Of a DNA stretch of 64,000 nucleotides, positions 35,445 to 50,384 are shown piece after piece (position 1 is the first letter of the stretch; each line of letters opens with the position of its first letter). The position numbers and the translations under genes were made by a program. Origin of the DNA: Leucosporidium creatinivorum (taxonomy: Eukaryota > Basidiomycota > Microbotryomycetes > Leucosporidiales > Leucosporidiaceae). Location of the stretch: contig BCKL01000001.1 of assembly GCA_001600635.1 (NCBI GenBank), forward strand, positions 1,799,556 to 1,863,555, read 5' to 3'. The notes beneath the pieces were generated by a model. That model did not search any database. It was not told the origin of the DNA and was given only the letters and a program-made list of their open reading frames with translations.

Positions 35445-36182
35445 CTTGTAGGGTATTAGAAGGCTGCAATAGCCTACGCGTAGCTAGTTTTTAGTGCTGA
35501 ACAAGCTGTAGGACGATATAGCCGAGAAACGCGAGCGAAACGAGCGAAGAAGCGGAGGGCAAGCCAGAGCGGGCTCGTCCAAGTCCAAGTCGAACCAGGA
35601 AGAGCTACAGCGGGGTTGGCTTTTACCCGCTTACTGAACCATTTATCGTCCTACAGATCTCGATTAAACGTCCGCCCTTTACGGCCAGCGCCGCCTACGC
35701 CCTAGCTTGGTCTCCCTCCTCCACTTGGTCGTCTCTCATCAGCTCGCCTCGTCCGCCTGGTTCTTCGTCTCGTTCTCGTCGCTCGCTCGACGTACAAGGA
35801 TACAGGACTCATCTACGTACAGCTACAGGCCTACCCTATCAGCTGCTCGAAGCTCGCAACCGCTGAGTCACTGCTGAGCTCGTAAACGAGGGAAGCAGCA
35901 GCCACTCGCGCTACAGGTGAGTGAGGGCTTCTGCTCTAGTACAGGCGGACTCAGAGGCGTTATTAGACTCTACCTGACACTTCTACACCTTTCTAGAAGC
36001 CCTGCAGGTCTCAGCCGGCGAGCAGCAGCCTAGCAACGCGTTTCTCCCCTTTTCCAGTAAGTTGCAGCGACTCAAGCGGTACAAAAGTTATTGTACCGTG
36101 TTCGGCCATTCTACAGCTCCCCGCTGACGTTACTACCACCTCAACAGACGGGACCTTTCCCGCTCGACGCGTCTCGACAAAC
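35445..36182. promoter_or_regulatory. Divergent region with probable spliced leader of the MYST gene
   Basis: This 738-base region serves the Slm1-like gene (minus) and the acetyltransferase (plus). Towards the plus gene, a donor (CTACAGGTGAGTGAGG near 35918) and acceptors (CTAG near 35995 and CAACAG near 36148) suggest one or two introns in an untranslated leader. No open frame of note is present. Confidence 0.45.
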
Positions 36183-41135
<4,953 letters not shown>

Positions 41136-41343
41136 GATGGACAGCAGAAAGAGCATCATGTAGCCCAGATTAAAGACGTAGCATTCACCTCAACTCCATC
41201 TCATTCGTCCGTCTCGCGAAGCTGCTCGGCGCTCGGCTCTCGGCTCTCGTTTCCTTCTCTCGCTTCTCTCGTACTCCTGCGATCGAGACTACGACAACAG
41301 CATACTAGTATGACAAGGTGCACCTCTGTTCTACCGGAACACC

Positions 41344-43002
41344 CTACTCCAACTTGATACACGCTTCCTCGCTCGGCGGATCCGCCGCTTCCCTCATTCT
41401 CCGCCTCGCCTCCACCACACCCTTCTTCAGCAACAGCGTCGACATCTTGGGCACTCCTCTCTCCGCCAGCAGATTGATGTATCTGTTCAGATTGTCCTCC
41501 GAAAGTGAGAGGAAGAAGACGAGCCGGTCAATCGAGTCGAGCCCGTGAGTGAGGAGGAGGGGCGCGGTCGAAACGAGGGAGGAGGAGGTCGAGATGGAGG
41601 CGAGGAAGAGTTTGAGAGTGGGTGTGAAGGGGTGTGGTAAGGCTGGCTGGGAGGTGGGTGAGGTCGAGCGGAGGTGTTGAGCGCTGGGGGAGGGTACGCC
41701 GAGAAACGAGGATGAGCGAGAAGATGGGGTGAGAAGCATGGGGTGTGGCTCGGCCGCTCGTCGAGGTTGATGGTGTTGATGAGAAGAGATGCCGGTGGAG
41801 AAGGAGGGTGTAGAGTGCTGTCGGGGAGTAGAGGCTACCGCCGAGCGAGACGCCTGCTGAGCCCACGGGCCCAACCAGGCTGCTGACGGAGGGTGTAGCG
41901 GATGATTATGCCTCAGCTCCGACCGGACTATGCACCAGCGCCCATGCTGCAGTTGCGCCTTGAGAAATGCTCCACAGAGCCGGCGACCTTCCTCCTTCGT
42001 GCTCGAGTGGGCCATCTTGCAGCTCATCGTGTAGTAGCGCCCACTTGCACGCTCCTGGTTGTTCATGTGGCTGCCTAGTAGCGCGAGGTCCCATCCTTGC
42101 TGCTTGGCGGCGGCACTGGCGATGATGCGAAGCTCGGTGTGGGAGGCGGCCGAGATACCATTGTCGGGGGTGGGGAGCTCGACGGGACCAGACTGCAGGT
42201 TGGGGTTGATCAGCGCATGCTTAGAAAGTGTTTATGATTAGCTCACTTGAGCGAGCTGGTCGATATCGTCCATGATCCTACTGATCCTTGGATGCACCAG
42301 CACCGAAATCCTCGGCTTCTTGCGCTGGCCTGACTGCTGGAGCAAGTCCTCCTCGGCTGCCTCCGTGTTGGCGACAAAATCCTCGTCGTGCTTGGTGTCC
42401 ATCACCAGCGCGTCCTCCGTAGCCGGCAGCGCAAGCGATTCCTCGACGACCGAGCGTGGCCTCGTTCGGCGGCCCTCCGTCGCTTCCTCCCCATCTGACG
42501 AGTCCAGCTGATCGCATTGGTCGTCCTCTTCCGAGTCCTCTCGATCCTGCTGCCCACACGGTCTTCCTTGAATGCCGAACTCCGCCTCCTCCGCCTGGAG
42601 AGCTTCAAGCCTCCGAAGTCCCCGAGCTCTAGCCAGCCGCACGGACTTGAGGTCCATGTCGAGTCTGCAGCTATGCTGCGGGTCGGATTGACGGACTATC
42701 CATTCGTCCTGTCCTGCTTTGAGAGTGCAGCGGATCGTGCACGAGCAACAGAGGTCGCGCGGGGTGGATTTCTCGACGCCCAGCATGCAGCGGAAGGTGA
42801 TGGCGGAGGGCGTAGAGGCGACGGTGGTGAGCCAGATGGAGTTGCTGACTGTCACATGACATGCAATGTCAGCGAAGAGGCCACACAGCTTCCAAGAGAG
42901 CGAGCACGGACGGCAAATGCGGGAGATTTCGAGCTGAGCCGCAAGCTTCGACTCGTAGGCCGTCCCGAGCACAGGCATAAGTTCTGGAGCGAGTGTCGAC
43001 AT
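41344..43002 (-). CDS. FAR1/WRKY-GCM1-like zinc-module protein A
   Basis: First of three same-strand paralogues (see 43338-45559 and 48523-50078). The exons 43002-42912, 42848-42247 and 42192-41344 join in frame to 513 residues. Module 1 starts with LGTAYESKLAAQL and ends in DPQHSCRLD. An acidic linker and VHPRISRIMDDIDQLAQ lead, across an intron, to module 2. That module starts LPTPDNGISAASHTELR and has RRLCGAFLKAQLQHG and SELRHNHPLHP. A Ser/Pro/His-rich spacer precedes the shared C-terminal domain (FTPTLKLFLAS, then GLDSIDRLVFFLSLSEDN). The Cys/His arrangement ending in HNHP resembles FAR1-type DNA-binding domains. DNA binding is inferred. It may derive from an old DNA-transposon regulator, but no transposase core or terminal repeats are visible. 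Confidence 0.75.
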
Positions 43003-43337
43003 GTTACAGATGTGCAGTCTAGCTTGGAGCGAGGTGAGATGAGAAGCGAGCGAAACGCACGAGCGCAAGGGCCATCTTGCGGAGGGTGAGATAACAAAGG
43101 CGGGGGCGGGTCGATTCTCAACAGCTCGTGTACAAGTACAGAACTTGTAGCTCAGCGTTGAGCATGAACTGAGCTTGGCACCTCTTCCCTGCTCTTCGAA
43201 GGGCCCGCTTGCTGTGTTCAAGGGGCCGAGCGAACGCCGAGCAGGCCACTTCCTCGACTACAAGGTCGGTTAGCCACTGGGATAGTATATCAACAAGAAC
43301 AAGCAAGTACTAAACACGACTATCCTTCTGCCCCAGC
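43003..43337. other. Intergenic between zinc-module genes A and B
   Basis: This 335-base stretch is the upstream region of gene A and the 3' side of gene B. The frame of gene A stays open upstream of 43002 to about 43221, but the alignment to genes B and C supports the ATG at 43002. Nothing else is recognised. Confidence 0.5.
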
Positions 43338-45559
43338 CTACGCCTCTCCCGACCTCTCCTCGAGGGCGCCCTCACCCACCTCCAACGCCATCTTCCTCGC
43401 CCCTCCCACCGCCTTCTTCAGTAAAGCCCTCTGCAACCTCGGCAACCCCTTCTTCTCTCCCAGCTCCTCATCCACAAACTTCTCCAGCATTTCGGGGCTC
43501 AGACTCAGCAGCATCATGAGCCGCTCGGCGCTGTCGATGCCTCCTCCTTGAGGTGTTGGTGCGAGGAGGAGGGGAGCGTGAGGGAGGAGAGAGGGAGATG
43601 CGTTGATCGAGCGGAGGAAGGTGAGGAGGGTGGGGTAGAAGGGATGGGATTGGGCGACGAAGGGCGCTGGAGGAGGAGAGGCGGCGACGGAGGCGGTGGG
43701 GAGGGTATTGGGGTGGGTGGCGTAGGGTGAGGGAGGTTGGTGAGAGGTATGGAATGGTGAAGGAGAATGAGAGTGGGTGTGTTGGCGAGCGGATGTCGAA
43801 GGAGCGGGCACGGGCGACCGAGAGCGAGCCCGCTTCTCCTTCTTCGGCGGAGGGCGAGAGAAGGGTCCGTCGACGTTGGTGGAAGTCGAGGTACGATGTC
43901 GCTTGCCGACCTTTACGCTCGTTGATTGGCTATCGAACTGGATCCCTGGGACCAAGCGATGCGTATGGGACAGGCTCTCCCTCACCACCTTCCACCTTCC
44001 ATCCTCGCCCCGACCGAGCACCACGTGCATCTTGCACTTCCCTCCCTCCTTGTCGTTTATCCTCGAGTGCCCGTTTGAGCACATAAGGCCAAAGTGATCG
44101 TTTCGGATTTCGGAGGAGGAGCACATACGACTGTCGAGGAAGAGATTGAAGCCTTGCTGAGCGGCGGCGGCGAGGAGGTGCGTGCGGAGAGCCGTGTGCG
44201 TGTCGAAGGTGAGGTTGCTGGATGAGGTAGGGAAGGAGAGAGGTGCCCTCTGCAGAGGAGTGAGGTCAGCGGGCCGTCGGCCAGCGAGGAGCGAGGCAAG
44301 CGAGGACCGGCCTACGGATGCGAGCTTGTCCACTTCGGTCCTGATAGCGTTGATATGCGGGTGTTCGAGAGTACCGCGTCTTCGAATGGCCGGTTTCCAC
44401 TGCTTCTGCCGAGCGACCGACGTCTCGGGAGAGGAGCGTTTGACCTCAGCGTCGTCCTCCTCCGAGAACGACTCGTCATCATCGCTCCCGTCCTCACTTT
44501 CCGTCTCGAACTTCCGCTCCTTGACCTTCGGACTCTCCCTCTTCCACCCCTCCTTCGACGCCCGCACCTTCCCGCCCGACGTACTCCTCGTCTCATGATT
44601 ATGCCCCAACTCGGACTCGGTGACCCTCCACCTCCCCTGCTTTTCCTCAATCTTGACCCTGAACGGGCAGAGACCTTTCGGATCGTGGCGAAAGCGGTCG
44701 TGGGCGAGGGAGCAGAGGAGAAGAGCCGAGGTGGAGGTGGTCGTGCCGCCGTAGCGGTAGATGGAGAAGCCTCGTTGGGTGCAGCAGGCGTAGAGGATGA
44801 CGAGGAGGTCGTGAGCGGAGGGGAAATTGTCGGTAGGAGAGGGAAAGGAGAGAGGGCCGATCTGGACAGAGGCGAAAGGGTCAGCGAAGGCCGAAAGTGC
44901 TGCCGCTGTTCGATGGAGGCAGGGTACACGATGAGAGAACCACAAAAGCTCACTGATGACATCTGCCGACTCTCCGTCTGCACTCCTCGCGCGGAAGGGT
45001 ACAGGCTTTCCCATCGACCTCCCGTAACTCGGCGACCGTCCTCGTCCTCGCTCGAACTGCCGTCGTCGCTGTCCGAGTCGTCCTCCTCACTATCGCTATC
45101 CTCCTCCTCGCTGCTCTGCTGCACTGCCTTGGCCTTCCCCGGGCCCTTACTTGCTCTCATCTCCTCCTTCAACTTCGCTAGCCGTCCGGCAATCTTCTGC
45201 CTAGCCTTGATCCGGTTTGCGTCGAGTCGCTCCTTGCCGCAATCATGTCCTTCCGTACTTCTTACGACTTCGAACGTCTCCGTCGTCCTTGCCTGCAGCT
45301 TACAGTCGATGCCGCAAGAGCAGATGCCGTTCCCCGCGAGCGAGCAGTTCATATAGACATGATTGCTAGGGACTGATTGGGTGATAGCGAGGTTGATGCT
45401 TGCCTTCACTGTCGTTGGCGTGAGAAAGCGTCAGCTGCAGAACGCGGCGGTAAGGCCCTCCGGAAAGAACGCACAGCAGCGCTCGTAGATGTCTCGCTTG
45501 AAGGCCTCGAGCGAGCTGTAGCTCGTCCCTACTGGTGGTAGTATCCTTGGAGCGGCCAT
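43338..45559 (-). CDS. FAR1/WRKY-GCM1-like zinc-module protein B (three modules)
   Basis: Largest paralogue. The exons 45559-45475, 45408-44954, 44861-44316 and 44249-43338 join in frame to 665 residues. Module 1 starts VGTSYSSLEAFKRDIYERC and ends EGHDCGKERLD. Module 2 has GLCPFRVKIEEKQGRWRV and SELGHNHETR. Module 3 has GGKCKMHVVLGRGEDGRW and SLSHTHRLVPG. Modules are separated by very acidic Ser/Asp/Glu linkers and by EHPHINAIRTEVDKLAS, the same helix as in A and C. The C-terminal domain (FYPTLLTFLRSINASPSLL, then LSPEMLEKFVDEEL) matches A and C. Every module junction coincides with an intron, so modules look exon-shuffled. Nuclear, probably DNA-binding, by inference. Confidence 0.75.
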
Positions 45560-46246
45560 GCGCCGATAGGCGACCGACGAGGCGAGCGAAGAGACGAGCA
45601 AGATGAGGACGGAGATCAACCTGTGCGAGCTGGCTCGAGCGAAGGGGAAGCAGTTGAGTGGATACAAAGGGGTGCACTAAAAGCTTTTCATATCTTCGTA
45701 CATTGCTGCTAGCGCTCTACAAGCTCTCCGCGGAGCTCCCTGAGGCTCTGCTCAGACACCAGCTCGGCGCCGAGCAGGTCGTTTGCTTCTGGGCCGCCTG
45801 AACACGCAGTCTGGGAGCGCTCGAAGCCCTCAAGAGCTGCAGTAGCAGCTCCAAAAGCATGCCATCTCTCACTTAACCTCGTAGGCGTCTTGCTCGTCTC
45901 CAGCAGCAGCTCGGCGCCTCCTTCGAGGCCGTCTCGCCGCTCGATTCTCACTAGCGCTGAGCGAGAGCGCAATGAAGACGATCAGAGCAGATGTGCAGCG
46001 CATCAGGGTGATTGCAGGTATCTGTACCGAGTTCTCAGGGCCTCGCAGATCCTCGTCCAACTCTGGTCGACCATCGTCGAGCTCGCGCCTGTTCGCCAAA
46101 GCCTCTTGAACGGTGGAAAGCAAAGCTAGCTTGCAGCGAGCAGAGACACGTAGCCCTTAGCAACTCTCGCTCCCTGCAATAGTATAGTAACAGTCAGCCT
46201 CGACGCACTCCACCGCAACGAGGCAAGAGAACTCACCTCCCCTCGG
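45560..46246. other. Intergenic with a possible tiny secreted-peptide frame
   Basis: This 687-base stretch is upstream of gene B and downstream of MATH/BTB copy 2. On the minus strand an ATG at 46003 opens a 44-codon frame to 45869. It starts with a signal-like stretch (MRCTSALIVFIALSLSAS) and continues very basic. It could be a chance frame. Nothing else is recognised. Confidence 0.3.
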
Positions 46247-47591
46247 TCACGGTCTCGCGAAAAGCTCAGCCATCACGTTGGCGAACCTCTTCCTCAGCTC
46301 ATCGTCGTTCTTCATCGCCCTTGTCACCTCCTGCATGGCCGCGCCACCCTTGATACTATCGAAGTCCTGGGCGGCGAGGTCGATGGCGGCGCTCCGAAGC
46401 TCATCGTACTCGGCCGAGACGTCCGAAGTGAGCTCGTATGCGACAGTGTCATCGTCGAGTCGAAGCTTGTAGGCGTCGAGGGCGAGGGCTTGGAGGACGG
46501 GCAGTTCGAGGAAACGGGCGAGGCGGTAGACGGATTTCGGCGAGACGGGGAGTGGCAGGTCGGGCTGCAACGAGTGATAGTCGCGCAGACCTTGCCGCCT
46601 TCGAGCCTGGTCTGCACCGGCGGCGTTGCCCGGCTTGTAATCGGAAGCTAAGGGAGCGAAGGTGATGTGCGAGGTCGTGAGCCAAGTGAGAAGGGCGCGG
46701 TAGGTCGAGCAAGCCGTTGCCGAGATGCGGATATCTCGATAGCTGGCGTCGCTAGAGTCGATCGATGCTTGCTTTGACCCGAGGTAGAGATCGTCGGCTT
46801 CGTCATCCGAGTCCTCGAATGCGGGATCGTCTGCGCCGACATTGACGCTCTCGAGGGATGCTGACGACTCGGTCCTTGGTCGCTTCTGAGGCTTCGAGTC
46901 CTCGACAAACCTCGAAGCAAACAGCGTGCGAAAGACTGGCGAGATGGAAAGCAAGTCGGAGGTAGTCCACAGCTCGAGGTCCGTCTTGGGGAAGTAGAGG
47001 CGCACGTTGTTTGAGACGAGGCGCTCTTGCGAAGCTTGAGAACGGCAGGTCATCAGCGAGGCCAAAGGCGGGCGAGAAGTGCGAGAGCTCACGGGCGATG
47101 TAAAGGGCAGCCTTTGCGACCTGTTCTCGCTTCACGACGTCGATGTCGAGAGTGCTGATCTCGACTTCGAGCCGCCACGAGTGTCGAGTGTCGGCAAAGA
47201 TCTCCAGTTCGATGAGTCGGAAGTAGGCGACGCTCAGAAGCCCAGTACTCCCCGACACATATCCAGGCCATACACACTGCGCTTCGTCTTGCGTATTCTC
47301 GTCAACGAGGGTGCTGCCTCCTGGGCCTTCGGCGTAAAGACGGCATACGCTTGTCATGCCACTAGAGCTCAAGCAGCCTATCGCGACACCTTTCCAGCGA
47401 AGTCCAAGGCCGAACTCTGTGGGGGAAGGGTTGGCTGGGGCGCAGTAGAGCACCCACATCCCCGGGAGGTCCAGCAAGACGGGGTCAGACCTCAGCTCGG
47501 GTAGGGCTTCCTCCCCCATGTCGGCTTCGAACGTCCACGAGAGCTTCCAAGTCTTGGAGTAGGTCTCTTCGGAAGTCTCGGTGACGGGCAT
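46247..47591 (-). CDS. MATH/BTB-like protein, copy 2 (intact)
   Basis: Two exons, 47591-47093 and 47034-46247, give 1,287 bases and 428 residues. The start MPVTETSEETYSKTWKL equals that of copy 1 at 18965. The N-terminal 150 residues form a MATH/TRAF-like beta domain (SKTWKLSWTFEAD, then RHSWRLEVEISTLDI). The next 110 resemble BTB/POZ (NNVRLYFPKTDLELWTTS, SISPVFRTLFASRFVE), with an acidic insert (DDPAFEDSDDEADDLY). The rest, from SPKSVYRLARFLELP, looks like the helical tail that follows many BTB domains. The intron uses GTGAGCTCTC and ends TCTCAAG. MATH-BTB proteins often recruit substrates to Cullin-3 ligases; that is inference. It sits between zinc-module genes B and C. Confidence 0.78.
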
Positions 47592-48522
47592 GAGCGCTGA
47601 GTCGGTGAGGGAGATGAGAGCGAGCGTAGGAGGATGGGGCGAAGCTCGGCGGAGGTCGAGAGGGTCGACGAGGTCGAGGAGAGGTGAGGAGGGGTCGGGG
47701 GCAGCTTCTGTAGGTAAGTGAACGTCAGCTAAGCCGCGTCTATGCCACTCCTATACCTCTTGAGCCGGCCAACTCACAGATCTCGAGTCGCGTCGACGCT
47801 CTCAGACTGCTCTCAGCAGCAGCTGCTTCAATCTTCGACGAGAAGGATGTCGGTAGCAGGAAGGGATAGCTTAGTCGTCCAAAAGCTTCCACGGAGTCGT
47901 ACGAGGGCTGTCGAGTGCAGCTGGCGGGCTGTAGCGCAGCGAGCTAGCGACGCGATCCGTTCGAGAGCTGTTTGGAAGCAAGAGCAGGCGTCAGCGGTGT
48001 CGAGCGCTGTAGTAAGGTAGAGCGGTACTCACCTGTAGCTTGCAAGAGTGTCGCAGAGCAGCGAGAGACGAGTCGAAGTAGAGCAGACGAAGAGGGAGGA
48101 AGACAAGGAGTGAAAGGTGCTGCAAGGAGGAGGTCGAGCGAGCGGTATGAGCTGTAGTCGTCTCCAAGCTCGGTCAGTACACTTCAAGCTAGGCTTCGAG
48201 TCTGTGCTTCAGCTCGAGCCTCCCCTCGGCGACTCTCTGCAGCTGCTCGGCGCCCGCTTGAGACCCCGCTGGCCGCTCGCTGCTCGCTGAGGACATACAA
48301 CAGGCTCTGCAGAATACCTCGAACAGGTGAAAGGTATCTGGAGAGCCGCGCTGGGTTGTCGCTGAGCCGCAGAGGCTTTCCTCACCGCTCTCAGTCAGCG
48401 CCGAGCTTTCGCCAGCCAGTCGAGACGGGTCTTGGTAAATCTTGCAGGGCCTTGAAAGCGTCAGGTACATCCCATCAGATCCTCAAAGCTCTGATCCCGC
48501 TTCCCAGCCTCCAAGTCACCCC
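47592..48522 (-). other. Leader of MATH/BTB-like copy 2 and 3' side of gene C
   Basis: From 47592 to about 48105 the reverse strand matches the leader of copy 1 (about 18490-18964) including two probable leader introns (GTGAGTTGGCCGG to CTACAG, and GTGAGTACCGC to CCAAACAG). The remaining 48106-48522 shows no recognised gene. Confidence 0.65.
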
Positions 48523-50078
48523 TCACAACTCCATCTTGATCGCTCCCTCCCCCTCACCCTCCCTCACCATCGCCCTCCTCTTCGCATCCTTGACCACGTT
48601 CCTCAGCAACGCCTGCTGAATCTTCGGCAACCCAATTCTCTCGCCTAGGTCTCCAACATATTGATTCACCGACTCGTCTTCGAGCGAGAGGAGGAACACG
48701 AGTTTCTCGGTCGAGTCGAGGCCGGCTTGGAGGAGGGAGGGGGCGTAGGCGAGGAGGGTGGGGGAGGTGGTGAGGGAGTGGAGGAAGAGGGTGAGAGTGG
48801 GGACGAAGGCGTGGTTGGTGGGGGGAGGAGGAGGGATCGAGATGGAAGGGGTGAGGCGCTTCGGAGGGGGAGGAGCGAGGAAAGGCTCGTCGTAGAGGGT
48901 GGGAGAGGATGAGCGGGAGGACGAGGAGGAATAGCGGCGCTTGTTCGAGCTGGAGGATGGCGAGTCTGAAGTGGAGGGCACCCATTCATCGTCCTGCGCA
49001 TGTCCCTTCTTCGTCGGCGCCGAGATCTTGAGGGAGGCCTTCAGCTCCTTCATCTTCTCCTTCGAAGGCCACGCCGTCATCCTCCCTCCGAGAGGGTGGT
49101 TATGCTTCTCAATAATCTTTCCCACCTCCCAATCCCCATCCTCCTTCTTCTGGATCTTCAAATACGCTCCGCAGACCTCGCTACGCTTGCCGAGCTTGGG
49201 CGTTCCGCACGCGCAGCGTAGAGTGAAGGCCGTGCCCTGGTTCATCTCGGCATGGGTGAGGTGAATGGGAAGAACGAGGAGGGCGTATCCTCTTTGTAGA
49301 GCAGCGGCGGTAGCTTGAACGCGGAGGGCGATGTAGGACGAGGAGGAAAGGCCGTTCGAGGGAGTAGGGAGGTCGACGTCGCCGGTCTGCAGGGCTCGGT
49401 GAGGTCAGTGTGTGAGAAGCAAAGATACCAGGAATTACTGGCGTACCTCCGCGAGCCGGTTGATCCGAGGGATGAGACTGCTGACCTGGGGATGAACGAG
49501 AGCGCGAGCTGCGCCGAGCTTCTTCTCGGCGCTCCCTCCTGCCTCGGCGCTCCCTCCTCCTGCCTCCCCCGAGTCGAAAGCTTCGTCGTCTACCTCTTCA
49601 TCGCTACTGTCATCATCATCCGACCTATCGCCGTCGCTCCCCGATCCACCGGATCTCCTCCCGCTCGCCCTCCCTTGCTCCATCGCCGCTTTCACCCTCT
49701 CGCACTGCAGCGCCATTCGCTTGCGAGCATAGTCCTGACTCGTCGCCTCGCTCTCCTTGCCACACGAGTGTCTTGCTTCCCTCTGGGTGACGACGAAGCT
49801 CTCTCGGCGATTCGAGCACGCGATGCGGAAACTGCAGCCGTTCGGTTTGCGATGTCGACAGCGGAAGTCGATGTAGTTCGAGCTGGAGGATGTGATGGAA
49901 GCGTAGACCGAGCTGGATACTGTGATAGAAGGGTACATGTGAGCTTTAGGCCGCCGAGAAAGAAGCGAGAGAGACGAGTCATACCACACCACTCGTAGAG
50001 CGCCACTTTGAAGCTGTTGAGCGAGTCCCAGGAGCTTCCTAGGGCAGGGAGAGCAGGTGCAGAGGACGAAGAAGCCAT
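48523..50078 (-). CDS. FAR1/WRKY-GCM1-like zinc-module protein C
   Basis: Third paralogue. The exons 50078-49985, 49919-49447 and 49386-48523 join in frame to 476 residues. Module 1 starts LGSSWDSLNSFKVALYEWC, continues SSSSNYIDFRCRHRKPNG and ends EARHSCGKESE. An acidic linker and VHPQVSSLIPRINRLAE follow. Module 2 starts LPTPSNGLSSSSYIALRV and has TLRCACGTPKLGKRSEVCG and IIEKHNHPLGG. The C-terminal domain (FVPTLTLFLHSLTTSPTLL, GLDSTEKLVFLLSLEDES) closes the protein near IKMEL. The same intron phases and positions as in gene A show common descent. Predicted nuclear and DNA-binding by analogy only. Confidence 0.75.
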
Positions 50079-50384
50079 CTCGTACAGCCGCAACGAGGCG
50101 GGGGCGATGAGACGAGAAGCGAGCGAGGGTAGAAGGGAGAGGTACGAGGGGTCGTTTCGAGCGCCTTTCGATCTTGACGAGGGGTCCAGCTCGCTCTCAA
50201 GAGCAGTGGTGACGCTCAAAGGCTGCTTTACTACACTCTGTAGAAAGCTGTGGAGCATACTTAGCTCGTCTCAGCTTCTGCAGCTCAGTTCCTCCGTCTC
50301 CGACGGCCCTCTCGCTGCTCCTCGGCGCTGCTCGACTGTACTGGTGACAACAATCCGCAATCCTACTGCCTACGACCCCCATCC
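50079..50384. other. Intergenic, nothing recognised
   Basis: About 300 bases between the start of zinc-module gene C and the stop of the cyclin gene, both on the minus strand. It should hold the promoter of gene C. No other feature is seen. Confidence 0.5.

Noticed and set aside
45709-45972. Minus-strand frame of 87 codons upstream of gene B
   Set aside because: No similarity to the neighbouring family, no clear start context or intron partners; kept only as part of the gap description.
41344-50078. Active Mutator-like transposon
   Set aside because: FAR1-like modules are present, but no DDE transposase core, terminal inverted repeats or target-site duplications could be seen around any of the three genes.
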